A stretch of 24,874 bases of DNA from SZUA-217 sp964194555 (GTDB taxonomy: Bacteria; Actinomycetota; Acidimicrobiia; Spongiisociales; ZC4RG35), in the NCBI GenBank assembly GCA_964194555.1, contig CAXMMT010000041.1, positions 1-24,874 on the forward strand, written 5' to 3'. The notes below the pieces were generated by a model. It did not search any database. It was not told where the DNA came from and saw nothing but the letters and a program-made list of their open reading frames with translations. Shown here one piece after another: positions 1 through 7,864 of the stretch; position 1 is the first letter of the stretch; every line of letters begins with the position of its first letter. A program made the translations under genes and the position numbers.

Positions 1-289
1 CATGGACAGTGAAAATCCGATCGGTGCGGACAATCAGCAGGGAAGGCTGGAGTCCTAATCAAGTGGGATTGGCCGCGAAGCGCTCAGATTCGAGCGAGGT
101 GATACGACGCCTTGTATCGAGAGCTATTCGCACCGACTCCATTAGGAACCCAGAACCCTCAGAGACTATACGCCGAACAAGGGCTTCAGAGCTCTTGAAG
201 ATATAGTCCGAGCTGTATGGCGACATACAGAGTCAGGCAGAAATGACCTGGCCGCTGCTCACCCGAAGTGAGCGGTAGTAACAAAACTG
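1..289 (+). ncRNA. Group I intron (3' part, catalytic core) inside the 23S rRNA gene
   Basis: This stretch is not 23S rRNA. It carries the hallmark core of a self-splicing group I intron. The R element (CTCAGAGACTA, 158-168) and S element (AAGATATAGTCC, 198-209) match the canonical consensus. They pair as P7 (GACTAT 164-169 with ATAGTC 203-208). P3 pairs 21-26 with 171-176. P8 is a 7-bp stem (179-185 with 190-196) closed by a tetraloop. P9 is a perfect 7-bp hairpin (213-219 with 224-230) capped by a GCGA (GNRA) loop. A P-like element lies at 31-45. P4 (35-38 with 46-49) and P6 (53-59 with 141-147) are tentative. The 3' splice site is placed after G289, the terminal omega-G, because 23S sequence resumes at 290. 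P1, the internal guide sequence and the 5' splice site are not visible and probably lie left of the window. No homing endonuclease is encoded in the visible part. Intron identity is secure; the subgroup is not determined. Confidence 0.85.
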
Positions 290-580
<291 letters not shown>

Positions 581-623
581 AAAGAGTCCGTAGATGATTT
601 TGTGCTCGCTATGGAGTTCTCGC

Positions 624-668
624 CTCTCGGGCGGAGCCCGAGAGATTGGAGTTTCCCAAGGAAACTCC
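624..668 (+). other. 23S-5S spacer with two strong stem-loops
   Basis: Two adjacent perfect hairpins occupy the 23S-5S spacer. The first pairs 624-632 with 636-644 around a 3-base loop. The second pairs 648-656 with 660-668 around a 3-base loop. Neither is followed by a T-run and both lie inside the rRNA transcription unit. They are better explained as pre-rRNA processing stems (RNase III-like sites) than as terminators. The processing role is inferred. Confidence 0.55.
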
Positions 669-691
669 AGGGCTGTTGAGAATTGAAGATT

Positions 692-811
692 TGTCCGGTG
701 GCGAAAGCGATAGGGAACCACCCGTTCCCATTCCGAACACGGAAGTGAAACCTGTCAGCGCCGATGGTACTTGGGGGGTAGCCCCCCGGGAGAGTAGGTC
801 ACTGCCGGGCA
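692..811 (+). rRNA. 5S ribosomal RNA
   Basis: The sequence matches bacterial 5S rRNA. Conserved blocks include CCATTCCGAACACGGAAGTG (729-748) and CGCCGATGGTACT (760-772), and the ends form helix I (TGTCCGGTGG with ACTGCCGGGCA). Length is about 120 nt, usual for the family. It lies about 110 nt downstream of the 23S gene in the standard order and is followed directly by a terminator. End positions may be off by one or two bases. Confidence 0.97.
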
Positions 812-821
812 GTAAACGTCG

Positions 822-857
822 AAGGGTCGCTGACTAGCGTTGGCGACCCTTCCTTTA
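822..857 (+). terminator. Intrinsic terminator of the rRNA operon
   Basis: A 9-bp perfect stem (AAGGGTCGC 822-830 with GCGACCCTT 843-851) with a 12-base loop is followed by CCTTTAT. It directly follows the 5S gene and ends 10 bases before the next start codon. It therefore most likely ends the rRNA transcript, and the next gene needs its own promoter or read-through. Confidence 0.8.
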
Positions 858-867
858 TACAGGAGAC

Positions 868-1602
868 ATGGTGGCTCGCCAGTCCGACAACAATCACAAG
901 TCAAACAGGTCCGGTGGTCCCCGCCACCGTGACCGGCAACAGCCTCGACACCAGACGATCACTTCGGTCACTTCGGGCCAGCTGCCCAAATGGGTGCGGG
1001 AAGACATATTTCGCTCAACACCAAAGGATCGTCGGGAGCCGGCCTTGGGGCATCTCTCCAAGGCTATGCAGCAGTTCGCGGACGAGCGTTATGCGGCCGC
1101 CCTTCCCGAGCTTCGCAGTGCGAAGGAGCTTTCGCCTCGCTCATCCACTATCAGAGAATTGTTGGGTCTTTCCGCCTACAGGTCGGGACGCTGGGAGGAG
1201 GCCTTGCGGGAACTCCGCACCTTCCGACGCATTTCCGGGGATCTGATCCACATGCCGGTCGAAATGGACTGCCTGCGGGCCCTCGGTCGTAAGGAGGATG
1301 TCACCAAGACGTGGGAGCGTATCCAGGAGCACGACATCTCAGCGACGGTCTCCAACGAGGCCCGTGTGGTCTATGCCTCTTTTCTCTTAGATGAGGGAAG
1401 GGCACGCGAGGCGTGGCCAATCATCAAGCCGGGCCGTCTCATTGCCTCGCCTTCATCTGGTGAGGTGCGACGGTGGTATGTGGCTGCCAAGGTTGCTCTC
1501 GCTGCCGGCGACAAGGACGCCGCCAGACGCATTGTCGCTGCTCTCGACCACCAAGAGCCCGACTTCGAAGGTGTTGACGAACTCCGCCAGGCTCTCGGCT
1601 AG
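868..1602 (+). CDS. Tetratricopeptide-repeat protein
   Basis: This 244-aa protein has a polar, basic, probably disordered N-terminus (residues 1-40) followed by helical repeats. Two TPR-like units can be read at about residues 60-92 and 93-126 (the LLGLSAYRSGRWEEAL pattern). More degenerate helical pairs run to the C-terminus. No enzyme motif, signal peptide or membrane segment is seen, so a cytoplasmic scaffold or protein-binding role is likely. The start is ambiguous: AGGAG at 861-865 is only 2 nt from ATG 868 but 5 nt from an in-frame GTG at 871, the better-spaced choice. It follows the rRNA terminator directly and precedes a small OB-fold gene by about 70 nt. The specific function is unknown. 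Confidence 0.85.
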   Translation: MVARQSDNNHKSNRSGGPRHRDRQQPRHQTITSVTSGQLPKWVREDIFRSTPKDRREPALGHLSKAMQQFADERYAAALPELRSAKELSPRSSTIRELLGLSAYRSGRWEEALRELRTFRRISGDLIHMPVEMDCLRALGRKEDVTKTWERIQEHDISATVSNEARVVYASFLLDEGRAREAWPIIKPGRLIASPSSGEVRRWYVAAKVALAAGDKDAARRIVAALDHQEPDFEGVDELRQALG

Positions 1603-1671
1603 AGAATCTGTCCCCAGGTACCGTCACACTCCTCATTGCCGCACTTCCCGCATGTTGAGGGGAGAAATGTC

Positions 1672-2004
1672 ATGGATCTCAATCTGATGGTCCTATGTGG
1701 TCAACTGGCCACCAACGCCGAGCTGAGGGTATTCGATTCGGGAACACGTCTGATTCGCTATCTGGTCACTGTGCGAGCCGATCATCCCAGACGTCGAACG
1801 GATGTGATACCGGTGACCCTCTGGGACCCACCTGACGACTTGGTCGACGAGCCCGGTGAGAAAGGCGACCGGATATGGACATGCGGGTCGGTGCAGAAAC
1901 GGTTTTGGGAGAGTCCTGACGGGCGTACCAGTCGTATCGAGGTGGTTGCCGAGCAGGTCAATTTCGAGGACATCGACGAGCTCGAGCCGGTGGCGGCTGA
2001 TTAG
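1672..2004 (+). CDS. Small OB-fold, single-stranded DNA-binding-like protein
   Basis: The 110-aa product begins MDLNLMVLCGQLATNAELR and continues with RLIRYLVTVRAD, IPVTLWDP and GDRIWTCGSVQKRFW. That is the strand order of SSB-type OB folds (Gly near strand 1, a DVIPVT-like strand 3, and a G-S-V-Q-x-R strand). It is shorter than housekeeping SSB (about 150-180 aa) and lacks the acidic DDDIPF-type tail that recruits SSB partners, though it ends in a short acidic stretch. ATG 1672 is chosen because GGGGAG lies about 8 nt upstream; an in-frame ATG at 1636 would add 12 untypical residues. It is probably an accessory SSB paralogue rather than the main SSB. Confidence 0.75.
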   Translation: MDLNLMVLCGQLATNAELRVFDSGTRLIRYLVTVRADHPRRRTDVIPVTLWDPPDDLVDEPGEKGDRIWTCGSVQKRFWESPDGRTSRIEVVAEQVNFEDIDELEPVAAD

Positions 2005-2056
2005 CCCTGTGAGGGTTGTGCTGCCCTCAGGATGAGGGGCCGCCTATCGTGGCAAT

Positions 2057-2797
2057 TTGTCTGAATCTCGTGGCTTTCTCACGCCCAAGTGGGTGATCTC
2101 ACATCTGGTGGTGCTCCTGGTGGTCATTCTCTTTGTTCGACTCGGGTTCTGGCAGCTGGATCGCCTCGAGGAGCGCCGTATCGAGAACGCTGTGGGCCAA
2201 GCCCGGTTCGCTGAGGATCCTGTTGATATAGCGTTCCTTCTCGATTCCGTCGGCCCTGACGTCGAAAGCCTCGAATATCGGCGAGCATTCGCAACGGGAG
2301 TGTTCTACCCCGAGGACGAATTGCTGGTGCGCTCCCAGGTGTATCGAAGCACCGCAGGCTTCCATGTGATCACCCCATTGGTGGGGGAGAGTGGTGCCGC
2401 AATTCTGGTTAATCGAGGCTGGGTGTCGCTGGGCCTAGACCAGGTGCCGGCGACCAAGGCTCCACCTCCGCCGGGGAAGGTAACTGTGGAAGGATGGGTG
2501 CGTTTGTCCCAGGAGAGGCCGCCACTGGGACCTGTCGATCCCGAAGAGGGACGACTGGCGACGACGAGTCGTGTCGATATCGCCAGAATCCAACAGCAGA
2601 TGGAGATGCCGCTTGCGCCGGTGTACCTGGTATCGATAGGGGAGGGGAGTGGAGACCTGCCGATACCGGTGCGTTCCCCTGTCTTCGACGACGACGGCCC
2701 TCATCTTGCCTATGCGATCCAGTGGTTTGGGTTCGCCCTGATCGGTCTTGTCGGATATCTGGTCTTGGTTCGCAAACAGCTCCGACAGTCAACCTGA
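2057..2797 (+). CDS. SURF1 family cytochrome c oxidase assembly protein
   Basis: This 246-aa protein is assigned to SURF1, which helps insert heme a into cytochrome oxidase subunit I. It has the two-helix topology of the family: an N-terminal helix (about 13-30) running into RLGFWQLDRLEER, a long extracytoplasmic domain, and a C-terminal helix (about 222-240). Family motifs are visible: YRRAFATGVF, GFHVITPL, ILVNRGWV near the centre, and HLAYAIQWFGFA before the last helix. The start is TTG 2057. No Shine-Dalgarno is evident, but TATCGT (2045-2050) lies 6 nt upstream, which fits a leaderless transcript. It converges with and overlaps the 3' end of the next gene. It implies aerobic respiration with a heme-copper oxidase. 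Confidence 0.9.
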   Translation: MSESRGFLTPKWVISHLVVLLVVILFVRLGFWQLDRLEERRIENAVGQARFAEDPVDIAFLLDSVGPDVESLEYRRAFATGVFYPEDELLVRSQVYRSTAGFHVITPLVGESGAAILVNRGWVSLGLDQVPATKAPPPPGKVTVEGWVRLSQERPPLGPVDPEEGRLATTSRVDIARIQQQMEMPLAPVYLVSIGEGSGDLPIPVRSPVFDDDGPHLAYAIQWFGFALIGLVGYLVLVRKQLRQST

Positions 2798-3283
2798 TTC
2801 CGGAACCTTGGCCAGGCCCTCCACAACTTCACAGAGGTCCCTTCCAACTATCTGGCTGGGATCGAATCGGATCTTCGCCGACCGGGAGCCGGCCCCAACC
2901 ACTACCCAATCGTTTTCCAGAACACGGCTGTCGATCCACACCGGGAGATCGTCGGGAAGACCGAAAATCGTCACACCGCCGATCTCTTGGCCTGTCAGCT
3001 CCTTTGTCAGCTGAGCAGACGCGAAACTGACTTTCCTCACACCCAGACGACGTCTGACCACGCCGTTGACGTCGAGACGGTCGGTCGCCAACACCACGCA
3101 CACCGCGTTGTGTCCTGCCGGCTTTCGCGAGGCGACAACAATGGCATTGGCCGACCTCTCCAATGGGACTCCGTACGCCTCACAGAAGGCGGCTGTGTCG
3201 GCCAACTCGGGGTCACACGCCATCTCTTCGTATTCGATCGAAGCAGACTCGAGATCAGCAATCACACGTGGGTCTGCTGGCAT
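2789..3283 (-). CDS. YbaK/EbsC-type aminoacyl-tRNA editing-domain protein
   Basis: This 164-aa protein consists of a single YbaK/ProX-type domain. The family hydrolyses mischarged tRNAs (for example Cys-tRNAPro or Ala-tRNAPro) in trans. Visible family features are ANAIVVASRK in the first third, GGVTIFGLPDDLPVWID in the middle, and VVGAGSRSAKIRFDP near the end, which carries the conserved Gly-x-Gly-Ser substrate loop. The length is usual for the free-standing family. ATG 3283 gives a complete N-terminus. Its last 9 bases overlap the convergent SURF1 gene. The exact tRNA substrate cannot be told from sequence. Confidence 0.88.
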   Translation of the reverse strand: MPADPRVIADLESASIEYEEMACDPELADTAAFCEAYGVPLERSANAIVVASRKPAGHNAVCVVLATDRLDVNGVVRRRLGVRKVSFASAQLTKELTGQEIGGVTIFGLPDDLPVWIDSRVLENDWVVVGAGSRSAKIRFDPSQIVGRDLCEVVEGLAKVPESG

Positions 3284-3379
3284 AGCCTTCCACCTTAAGG
3301 GTCGGAGCGGCGAGCGGGTTCGTTCAGCCCTGCGTCGCTACAGTGGTACCACGCGACCCCGCCACCGAGGGCCACCATT

Positions 3380-5062
3380 TTGGACCGACTGATCGAGTGC
3401 GTCCCCAACTTCAGCGAGGGGAACGACCTGAGCGTCATTCGTCAGATCACCGACGAAATCGAAGCCGTGGATGGTGTGAAACTCCTGGATGTCGATCCGG
3501 GGAAGGCCACCAATCGCACGGTGGTCACCTTCGCCGGCACTCCTGAGGAAGTCGTCGAGGCCGCCGTGCGCGGTGTTCGCAAAGCCTCAGAACTGATCGA
3601 CATGACCAAGCACTCCGGAGAACATCCCCGTTTTGGCGCCACCGATGTCTGCCCGCTCGTGCCCATTACCGGCGTCACCATGGAAGAGACAGTTGAGTAT
3701 GCCCGGGAACTGGCGAGAAGACTGGGCGAGGAAGTCGGGCTCACCGTCTACTGCTATGAGAATGCTGCCAGCAACCAGGACCGTCGGAACCTCGCCGATG
3801 TCAGAGCCGGCGAGTACGAAGGCCTCGCAGAGAAACTCGCCGACCCGCACTGGGCACCGGACTTTGGACCCGCAGAGTTCAATCCACGCTCCGGGGCGAC
3901 CGCAGTCGGAGCGCGCGATTTCCTGGTTGCTTACAACGTCAATCTCAACACCACGTCAACCCGCCGAGCCAACGCGATCGCGTTTGATGTTCGCGAGAAG
4001 GGACGGATGAGTCGCCAGGGTCATCCGCTCACCGGCGAGGTAATACGCGACACCGATGGTGAGCCGGAGTGGGTGCCGGGCTCTCTGAAGAGTGTGAAGG
4101 CCATCGGCTGGTACATAGACGAGTATGGCGTCGCTCAGATCTCGATGAACCTGACGAACATCTCGGTGACACCAATCCACGTCGCCTTCGACGAGTGCAC
4201 CGAACGGGCCAGTGACAGGGGAGTGCGGGTGACAGGATCTGAGCTCGTGGGCCTGGTTCCGCTGCAAGCGATGCTCGATGCCGGGCGATACTTCCTGCGC
4301 AAGCAACAGCGCTCAACCGGAGTGTCCGGGTCCGAGCTGATCAAGATCGCGGTCAAGTCGATGGGGCTCGACGAGCTCAGTGAGTTCGATCCGAAGAAGA
4401 AGATCATCGAATACGTCCTTGCCAACGAAGGGACCATGAAGCTCGTGGATGAGTCGCTGGAGGCATTTGTCGAAGAGACAGCCTCGGAGTCACCCGCTCC
4501 GGGTGGCGGCTCGGTTGCTGCAGTTCTTGGGGCTCTGGGCGCTGCTCTGGGCACCATGGTCGCCAACCTCTCTTCCCACCGTCGCGGCTGGGATGACCGT
4601 TGGGAAGAGTTCTCTGACTGGGCAGAGCAAGGAAAGGTCTGCCAGGAGGAGCTCCTGCGGCTTGTGGATGCTGACACCGAGGCTTTCAATTCGATCCTCG
4701 ACTCTCTCCGGCTCCCTCAAGGCAACGAGAAGGAACGTGAAGCGCGGATGGCCGCAGTAGAGACAGCAACCAGCCACGCGATCGAAGTGCCAATGAGGGT
4801 GATGGAGATCTCACTCGACGCGATGGACACGATCAGGGCCATGGCAGACATCGGACAGGAGACCTCGGCTTCCGATGCCGGCGTGGGAGCACTCTGTGCC
4901 CGCGCGGCGATAAGAAGCGCCTATCTCAACGTGCGGATCAACGCCAAGGATCTGAGCGATCAAACGACCGCAACCAACTATCTCGATCGAGGTGCCGAGA
5001 TGGAGAAGCAAGCGAGCGTGATGGAGCGCAAGATCCTCTCGCTGGTCGACGGGAACATCTGA
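3380..5062 (+). CDS. ftcD: Bifunctional glutamate formimidoyltransferase / formimidoyl-THF cyclodeaminase
   Basis: This 560-aa protein joins two folate enzymes. Residues about 1-340 are the formimidoyltransferase (LIECVPNFSEG at the start, GEHPRFGATDVCPLVP with His82 at the position of the catalytic His in the mammalian enzyme, and YNVNLNTT). Residues about 356-560 are the cyclodeaminase (SPAPGGGSVAAVLGALGAAL and DADTEAFNSI). Together they move the formimino group of formimidoylglutamate to tetrahydrofolate and convert it to 5,10-methenyl-THF. The start is TTG 3380: GAGGG (3367-3371) lies 8 nt upstream. An ATT at 3377 is an unlikely alternative. A possible -10 (TACAGT 3339-3344) precedes it. 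No other histidine-degradation gene is present in the window. Confidence 0.93.
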   Translation: MDRLIECVPNFSEGNDLSVIRQITDEIEAVDGVKLLDVDPGKATNRTVVTFAGTPEEVVEAAVRGVRKASELIDMTKHSGEHPRFGATDVCPLVPITGVTMEETVEYARELARRLGEEVGLTVYCYENAASNQDRRNLADVRAGEYEGLAEKLADPHWAPDFGPAEFNPRSGATAVGARDFLVAYNVNLNTTSTRRANAIAFDVREKGRMSRQGHPLTGEVIRDTDGEPEWVPGSLKSVKAIGWYIDEYGVAQISMNLTNISVTPIHVAFDECTERASDRGVRVTGSELVGLVPLQAMLDAGRYFLRKQQRSTGVSGSELIKIAVKSMGLDELSEFDPKKKIIEYVLANEGTMKLVDESLEAFVEETASESPAPGGGSVAAVLGALGAALGTMVANLSSHRRGWDDRWEEFSDWAEQGKVCQEELLRLVDADTEAFNSILDSLRLPQGNEKEREARMAAVETATSHAIEVPMRVMEISLDAMDTIRAMADIGQETSASDAGVGALCARAAIRSAYLNVRINAKDLSDQTTATNYLDRGAEMEKQASVMERKILSLVDGNI

Positions 5063-5070
5063 GCGAAATC

Positions 5071-5814
5071 ATGACCCGCTACGAAGACAAGACCTACGGC
5101 GCCAGGTGGGCGCCTTACTACGACGAGATCTACGAGTTGATCGAGGACGCGACGTTGGACCTTCTGGTCGGCATGGCCGGAACCCCGCCAAGAGTGCTCG
5201 AACTCGCTGTCGGTACCGGGCGAATAGCCATTCCGTTGTCCCAGAGAGGCGTGAAGGTCACCGGAATCGATGTCTCCGAAGAGATGATCACCCGGATGAG
5301 GGAAAAACCCGGGGGAGAGGCGATCGAGGTTGCAATAGGGGACATGGCCGACGTCGACGTGGAGGGCGTCTTTCCGGTGGTCTTACTTGCTTTCAACACG
5401 ATCTTCGCGTTGTTGACTCAAGAACGACAGATCGAGTGTTTCCAGAACGTGGCTGATCACCTAGAGCCAGGAGGGCGATTCGTACTCGACTGCTTCGTGC
5501 CGGACATGAAGCGTTTCGATGACCACAACACCCGAATGGGGGTCTCCAGCATCTCCTCCAGTGAGGAACACGCAATCGAGATGTCGATTCACGATCCGTT
5601 GCAACAGCGGATCACATCCCATGTGGTGCGACGACAGACCGACGGTCAGTCGCTTGTCTTGCCCGTGGAGATTCGTTACGCCTGGCCTTCAGAGCTCGAC
5701 CTGATGGCACGTTTAGCCGGTCTCGAGCTCGAGAACAGGTGGGGCTGGTATGACAAACGTCCCTTCACAGAGGCGTCCGGTCAACACGTATCGGTGTATC
5801 GCAAGCTGTCCTAG
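5071..5814 (+). CDS. Class I SAM-dependent methyltransferase
   Basis: This 247-aa Rossmann-fold methyltransferase has motif I VLELAVGTGRIAIPL at about residues 41-55, the motif II acidic residue in VTGIDVSEEM, and motif IV-like VVLLAFNTIFAL. A C-terminal half of beta strands and a substrate-binding lid follow. No membrane segment is seen. It starts 8 nt after the ftcD stop on the same strand, so it is probably co-transcribed with ftcD. The substrate is unknown; the linkage does not by itself show a folate-related role. Confidence 0.85.
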   Translation: MTRYEDKTYGARWAPYYDEIYELIEDATLDLLVGMAGTPPRVLELAVGTGRIAIPLSQRGVKVTGIDVSEEMITRMREKPGGEAIEVAIGDMADVDVEGVFPVVLLAFNTIFALLTQERQIECFQNVADHLEPGGRFVLDCFVPDMKRFDDHNTRMGVSSISSSEEHAIEMSIHDPLQQRITSHVVRRQTDGQSLVLPVEIRYAWPSELDLMARLAGLELENRWGWYDKRPFTEASGQHVSVYRKLS

Positions 5815-5838
5815 TCACTCACGACGCACGTTATGAGG

Positions 5839-6237
5839 TCAGTGAGTGTGCTCGTGCTCGTGATCATGATCGTCCGAGGTTTCCTGTTCGGCGATCTGAG
5901 CCCGGACGTCTTCCATGTCGATCCCCTTGACCTGACCTACGAGGTCTTCGAAAGCCTGACCAGGTAGGGCGCCTGGCTGGGAGTAGAGAACGATCTGATC
6001 TCGAAAGACCATGAGAGTGGGGATGGAGCGAATCCCGAACTGCATCGCCAGCTCTTGCTCGGCCTCGGTATCCACCTTGCCGAAAACGATGCCTTCGTGT
6101 GTCTCCGAGGCACTCTCGAAAACAGGGGCGAATGAGCGACACGGACCGCACCATTCGGCCCAGAAGTCGACAATGACCGTCTCGTTGTCACGAATGGTCT
6201 GATCGAATGTGTCTTTGGTGAGGGCTACTGTGGCCAT
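5839..6237 (-). CDS. Thioredoxin with a His-rich C-terminal tail
   Basis: This 132-aa thioredoxin-fold protein has the classical redox site WCGPC (Cys30, Cys33) after VIVDFWAEW. The cis-proline loop IRSIPTLMVF follows, and the remaining strands and helices are intact. About 25 residues extend beyond the usual 105-aa fold and end in DDHDHEHEHTH, a metal-binding-like tail with five His. ATG 6237 is chosen because AGGAAAGG sits about 10 nt upstream and it gives the standard thioredoxin start; an ORF start at 6279 would add 14 untypical residues. It is expected to be a cytoplasmic disulfide reductase. It is convergent with the preceding methyltransferase. Confidence 0.93.
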   Translation of the reverse strand: MATVALTKDTFDQTIRDNETVIVDFWAEWCGPCRSFAPVFESASETHEGIVFGKVDTEAEQELAMQFGIRSIPTLMVFRDQIVLYSQPGALPGQAFEDLVGQVKGIDMEDVRAQIAEQETSDDHDHEHEHTH

Positions 6238-6359
6238 CGTTGATAAACCTTTCCTGGCGACGGGATTCTGGCGGTACAACCCATGAAGGGCTGCAGGTTA
6301 TTCCACGTCTGATTTGACGACAGAGCGCATTCTAGGGTTTCCGGCGATCTTCGCCTTTG

Positions 6360-6548
6360 TCATGCGAACGGATCGATCGGACCGAACCAGAGAATCGCCA
6401 GCGTCATGGCGGCGCCGAGGACTGCCCCAACAACGAGGGCTGTTCGCGCTCCGCGCAGATTCTGGGTTCGATCTGAGGCGGCCTCGAGCACACCCATGGC
6501 GAGCAGCATGTACACCATCCACACCATGTATATGAACAACCAATGCAT
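6360..6548 (-). CDS. Small two-helix membrane protein
   Basis: The 62-aa product has two clear hydrophobic segments, about residues 3-23 (LFIYMVWMVYMLLAMGVLEAA) less its ends, and 35-55 (TALVVGAVLGAAMTLAILWF). A polar, Arg-containing loop links them. No Shine-Dalgarno is seen. TATATC lies 9 nt upstream of ATG 6548, consistent with a nearly leaderless mRNA. No family is recognised. The hydrophobic pattern on one frame argues for a real gene, but its size leaves doubt. Confidence 0.5.
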   Translation of the reverse strand: MHWLFIYMVWMVYMLLAMGVLEAASDRTQNLRGARTALVVGAVLGAAMTLAILWFGPIDPFA

Positions 6549-6612
6549 TTCGGTCCAGATATAGGGCTATTGCTGAGGGTAGTGGGAGGTCGGGGAGCCT
6601 ACCCACAGCGCA

Positions 6613-7860
6613 CTAGGCGTTGTGGGACAACTCATCGATCTGTTGCGCCAGAAACCGCCGGTCGAACTCCGTTTCGGCGAGACGGAAAGCGCATTCGTAG
6701 GCGGCGTTTGCGGCGTCTCGATTTCCCAGGCGGCGCAAAGCTGCACCCCGGGCAGCGTGCATCAGGTGATAATTCTCGAGGCTTGGTCCTATTGAGTCCA
6801 GTGCAGTGAGACCAGCATTTGGGCCCTCGACCTCAGCAACAGCGATTGCTCTATTGAGTGCAACGACCGCTGTGGGCATGACCTCGAACAGATGATCGTA
6901 AAGGGTGAGAATCTGAGGCCAATCGGTTGCCACGAACGAACGGGCGTCGCAGTGCACGGCCTGGATAGCGGCCTGGAGTTGATAAGGCCCCGGCTGGTTG
7001 CGGCGAATGCAAGCGCGAACGATGGCGTGTCCCTCTTCGATCATGGCTTGGTCCCACTTGGCCCGGTCCTGATCACCAAGGAGTACAAGGCTGACTCCGT
7101 CCGTGCGAGCCGGCACCCTCGACTCGTTGAGCAGTATCAGCGCGAGCAGCCCCGCCGCTTCGGGTTCGTCGGGCATCAGTTCGACCAGGGAGCGGGCTAG
7201 GCGGATTGCATCACTCCGCAACGAGGCACGGTCCGGATCGTCCACCCTGATGTTGTAGATGAGATACACAACCGACAAGACTGAGCTGAGTCGGTCGGGA
7301 AGGTCGGCGTCTGATGGCACTCGATAGGGGATGTTGGCGGCCTTGATCTTGTACTTGGCTCGGACGAGTCGCTTCGCCATAGCCGACTCGCTCACCAGGA
7401 ATGACCGGGCCACCTCGTCCACGCTCAGGCCACCCAGTAGCCGGAGAGTCAACGCCACCTGGTGCTCCGTCCGCAACGCTGGATGACAGCAGGTGAAGAT
7501 GAGTCGGAGTTGGTCGTCACTCACAGGTTCGTGCTGTATCGAGTCAGCGACGCTCGGGGCGCGCGATGTGTCTGCAAGCGCACCGAGCTGATCATGAAGC
7601 TCCCGGCCGCGGCTCGAGCGCCGAGAATCATCGATGGCACGGTTGCGCGCTGTCGTAACGATCCACCCCGCCGGGTTCGGTGGGATGCCGTCGCTCGGCC
7701 ACTGTGAGCTTGCCACAACAAACGCCTCCTGGACGGCGTCCTCGGCAAGAGTGATGTCGCCGAAGATACGGACCAGAGTTGCGACCGCCTGGCCGTACAC
7801 CTCACGGAAGACACGTTCGACTTCGGTCGCATCCTGATGGGCGGCGACGACACGGGTCAT
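6613..7860 (-). CDS. ECF RNA polymerase sigma factor, ECF42-type with C-terminal helical extension
   Basis: This 415-aa protein combines sigma region 2 (about 15-80: FGDITLAEDAVQEAFVVA, GWIVTTARNRAIDDSRR) with sigma region 4 (about 113-165: LRLIFTCCHPAL and LSVDEVARSFLVSESAMAKR). A roughly 230-residue helical, TPR/SNOaL-like extension follows and ends in RRFLAQQIDEL. That layout and length define the ECF42 family, which lacks a conventional membrane anti-sigma factor and is encoded beside DGPF-domain proteins. Exactly such a gene lies 4 nt upstream, so the two form an operon. The extension is known in the family to be needed for activity. The signal is unknown. Confidence 0.92.
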   Translation of the reverse strand: MTRVVAAHQDATEVERVFREVYGQAVATLVRIFGDITLAEDAVQEAFVVASSQWPSDGIPPNPAGWIVTTARNRAIDDSRRSSRGRELHDQLGALADTSRAPSVADSIQHEPVSDDQLRLIFTCCHPALRTEHQVALTLRLLGGLSVDEVARSFLVSESAMAKRLVRAKYKIKAANIPYRVPSDADLPDRLSSVLSVVYLIYNIRVDDPDRASLRSDAIRLARSLVELMPDEPEAAGLLALILLNESRVPARTDGVSLVLLGDQDRAKWDQAMIEEGHAIVRACIRRNQPGPYQLQAAIQAVHCDARSFVATDWPQILTLYDHLFEVMPTAVVALNRAIAVAEVEGPNAGLTALDSIGPSLENYHLMHAARGAALRRLGNRDAANAAYECAFRLAETEFDRRFLAQQIDELSHNA

Positions 7861-7864
7861 GGGA

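Noticed and set aside
9..206. 65-codon open frame within the intron, considered as a homing endonuclease
   Set aside because: It has no LAGLIDADG, HNH or GIY-YIG motif and runs through the P3-P8 core, where base pairing explains the sequence.
646..837. 63-codon frame across the spacer, 5S gene and terminator
   Set aside because: It lies on 5S rRNA sequence and has no protein-like features.
6298..6606. 102-codon minus-strand frame overlapping the small two-helix membrane protein
   Set aside because: Its translation is Arg-rich and without pattern, whereas the 62-codon frame shows two clean membrane segments.
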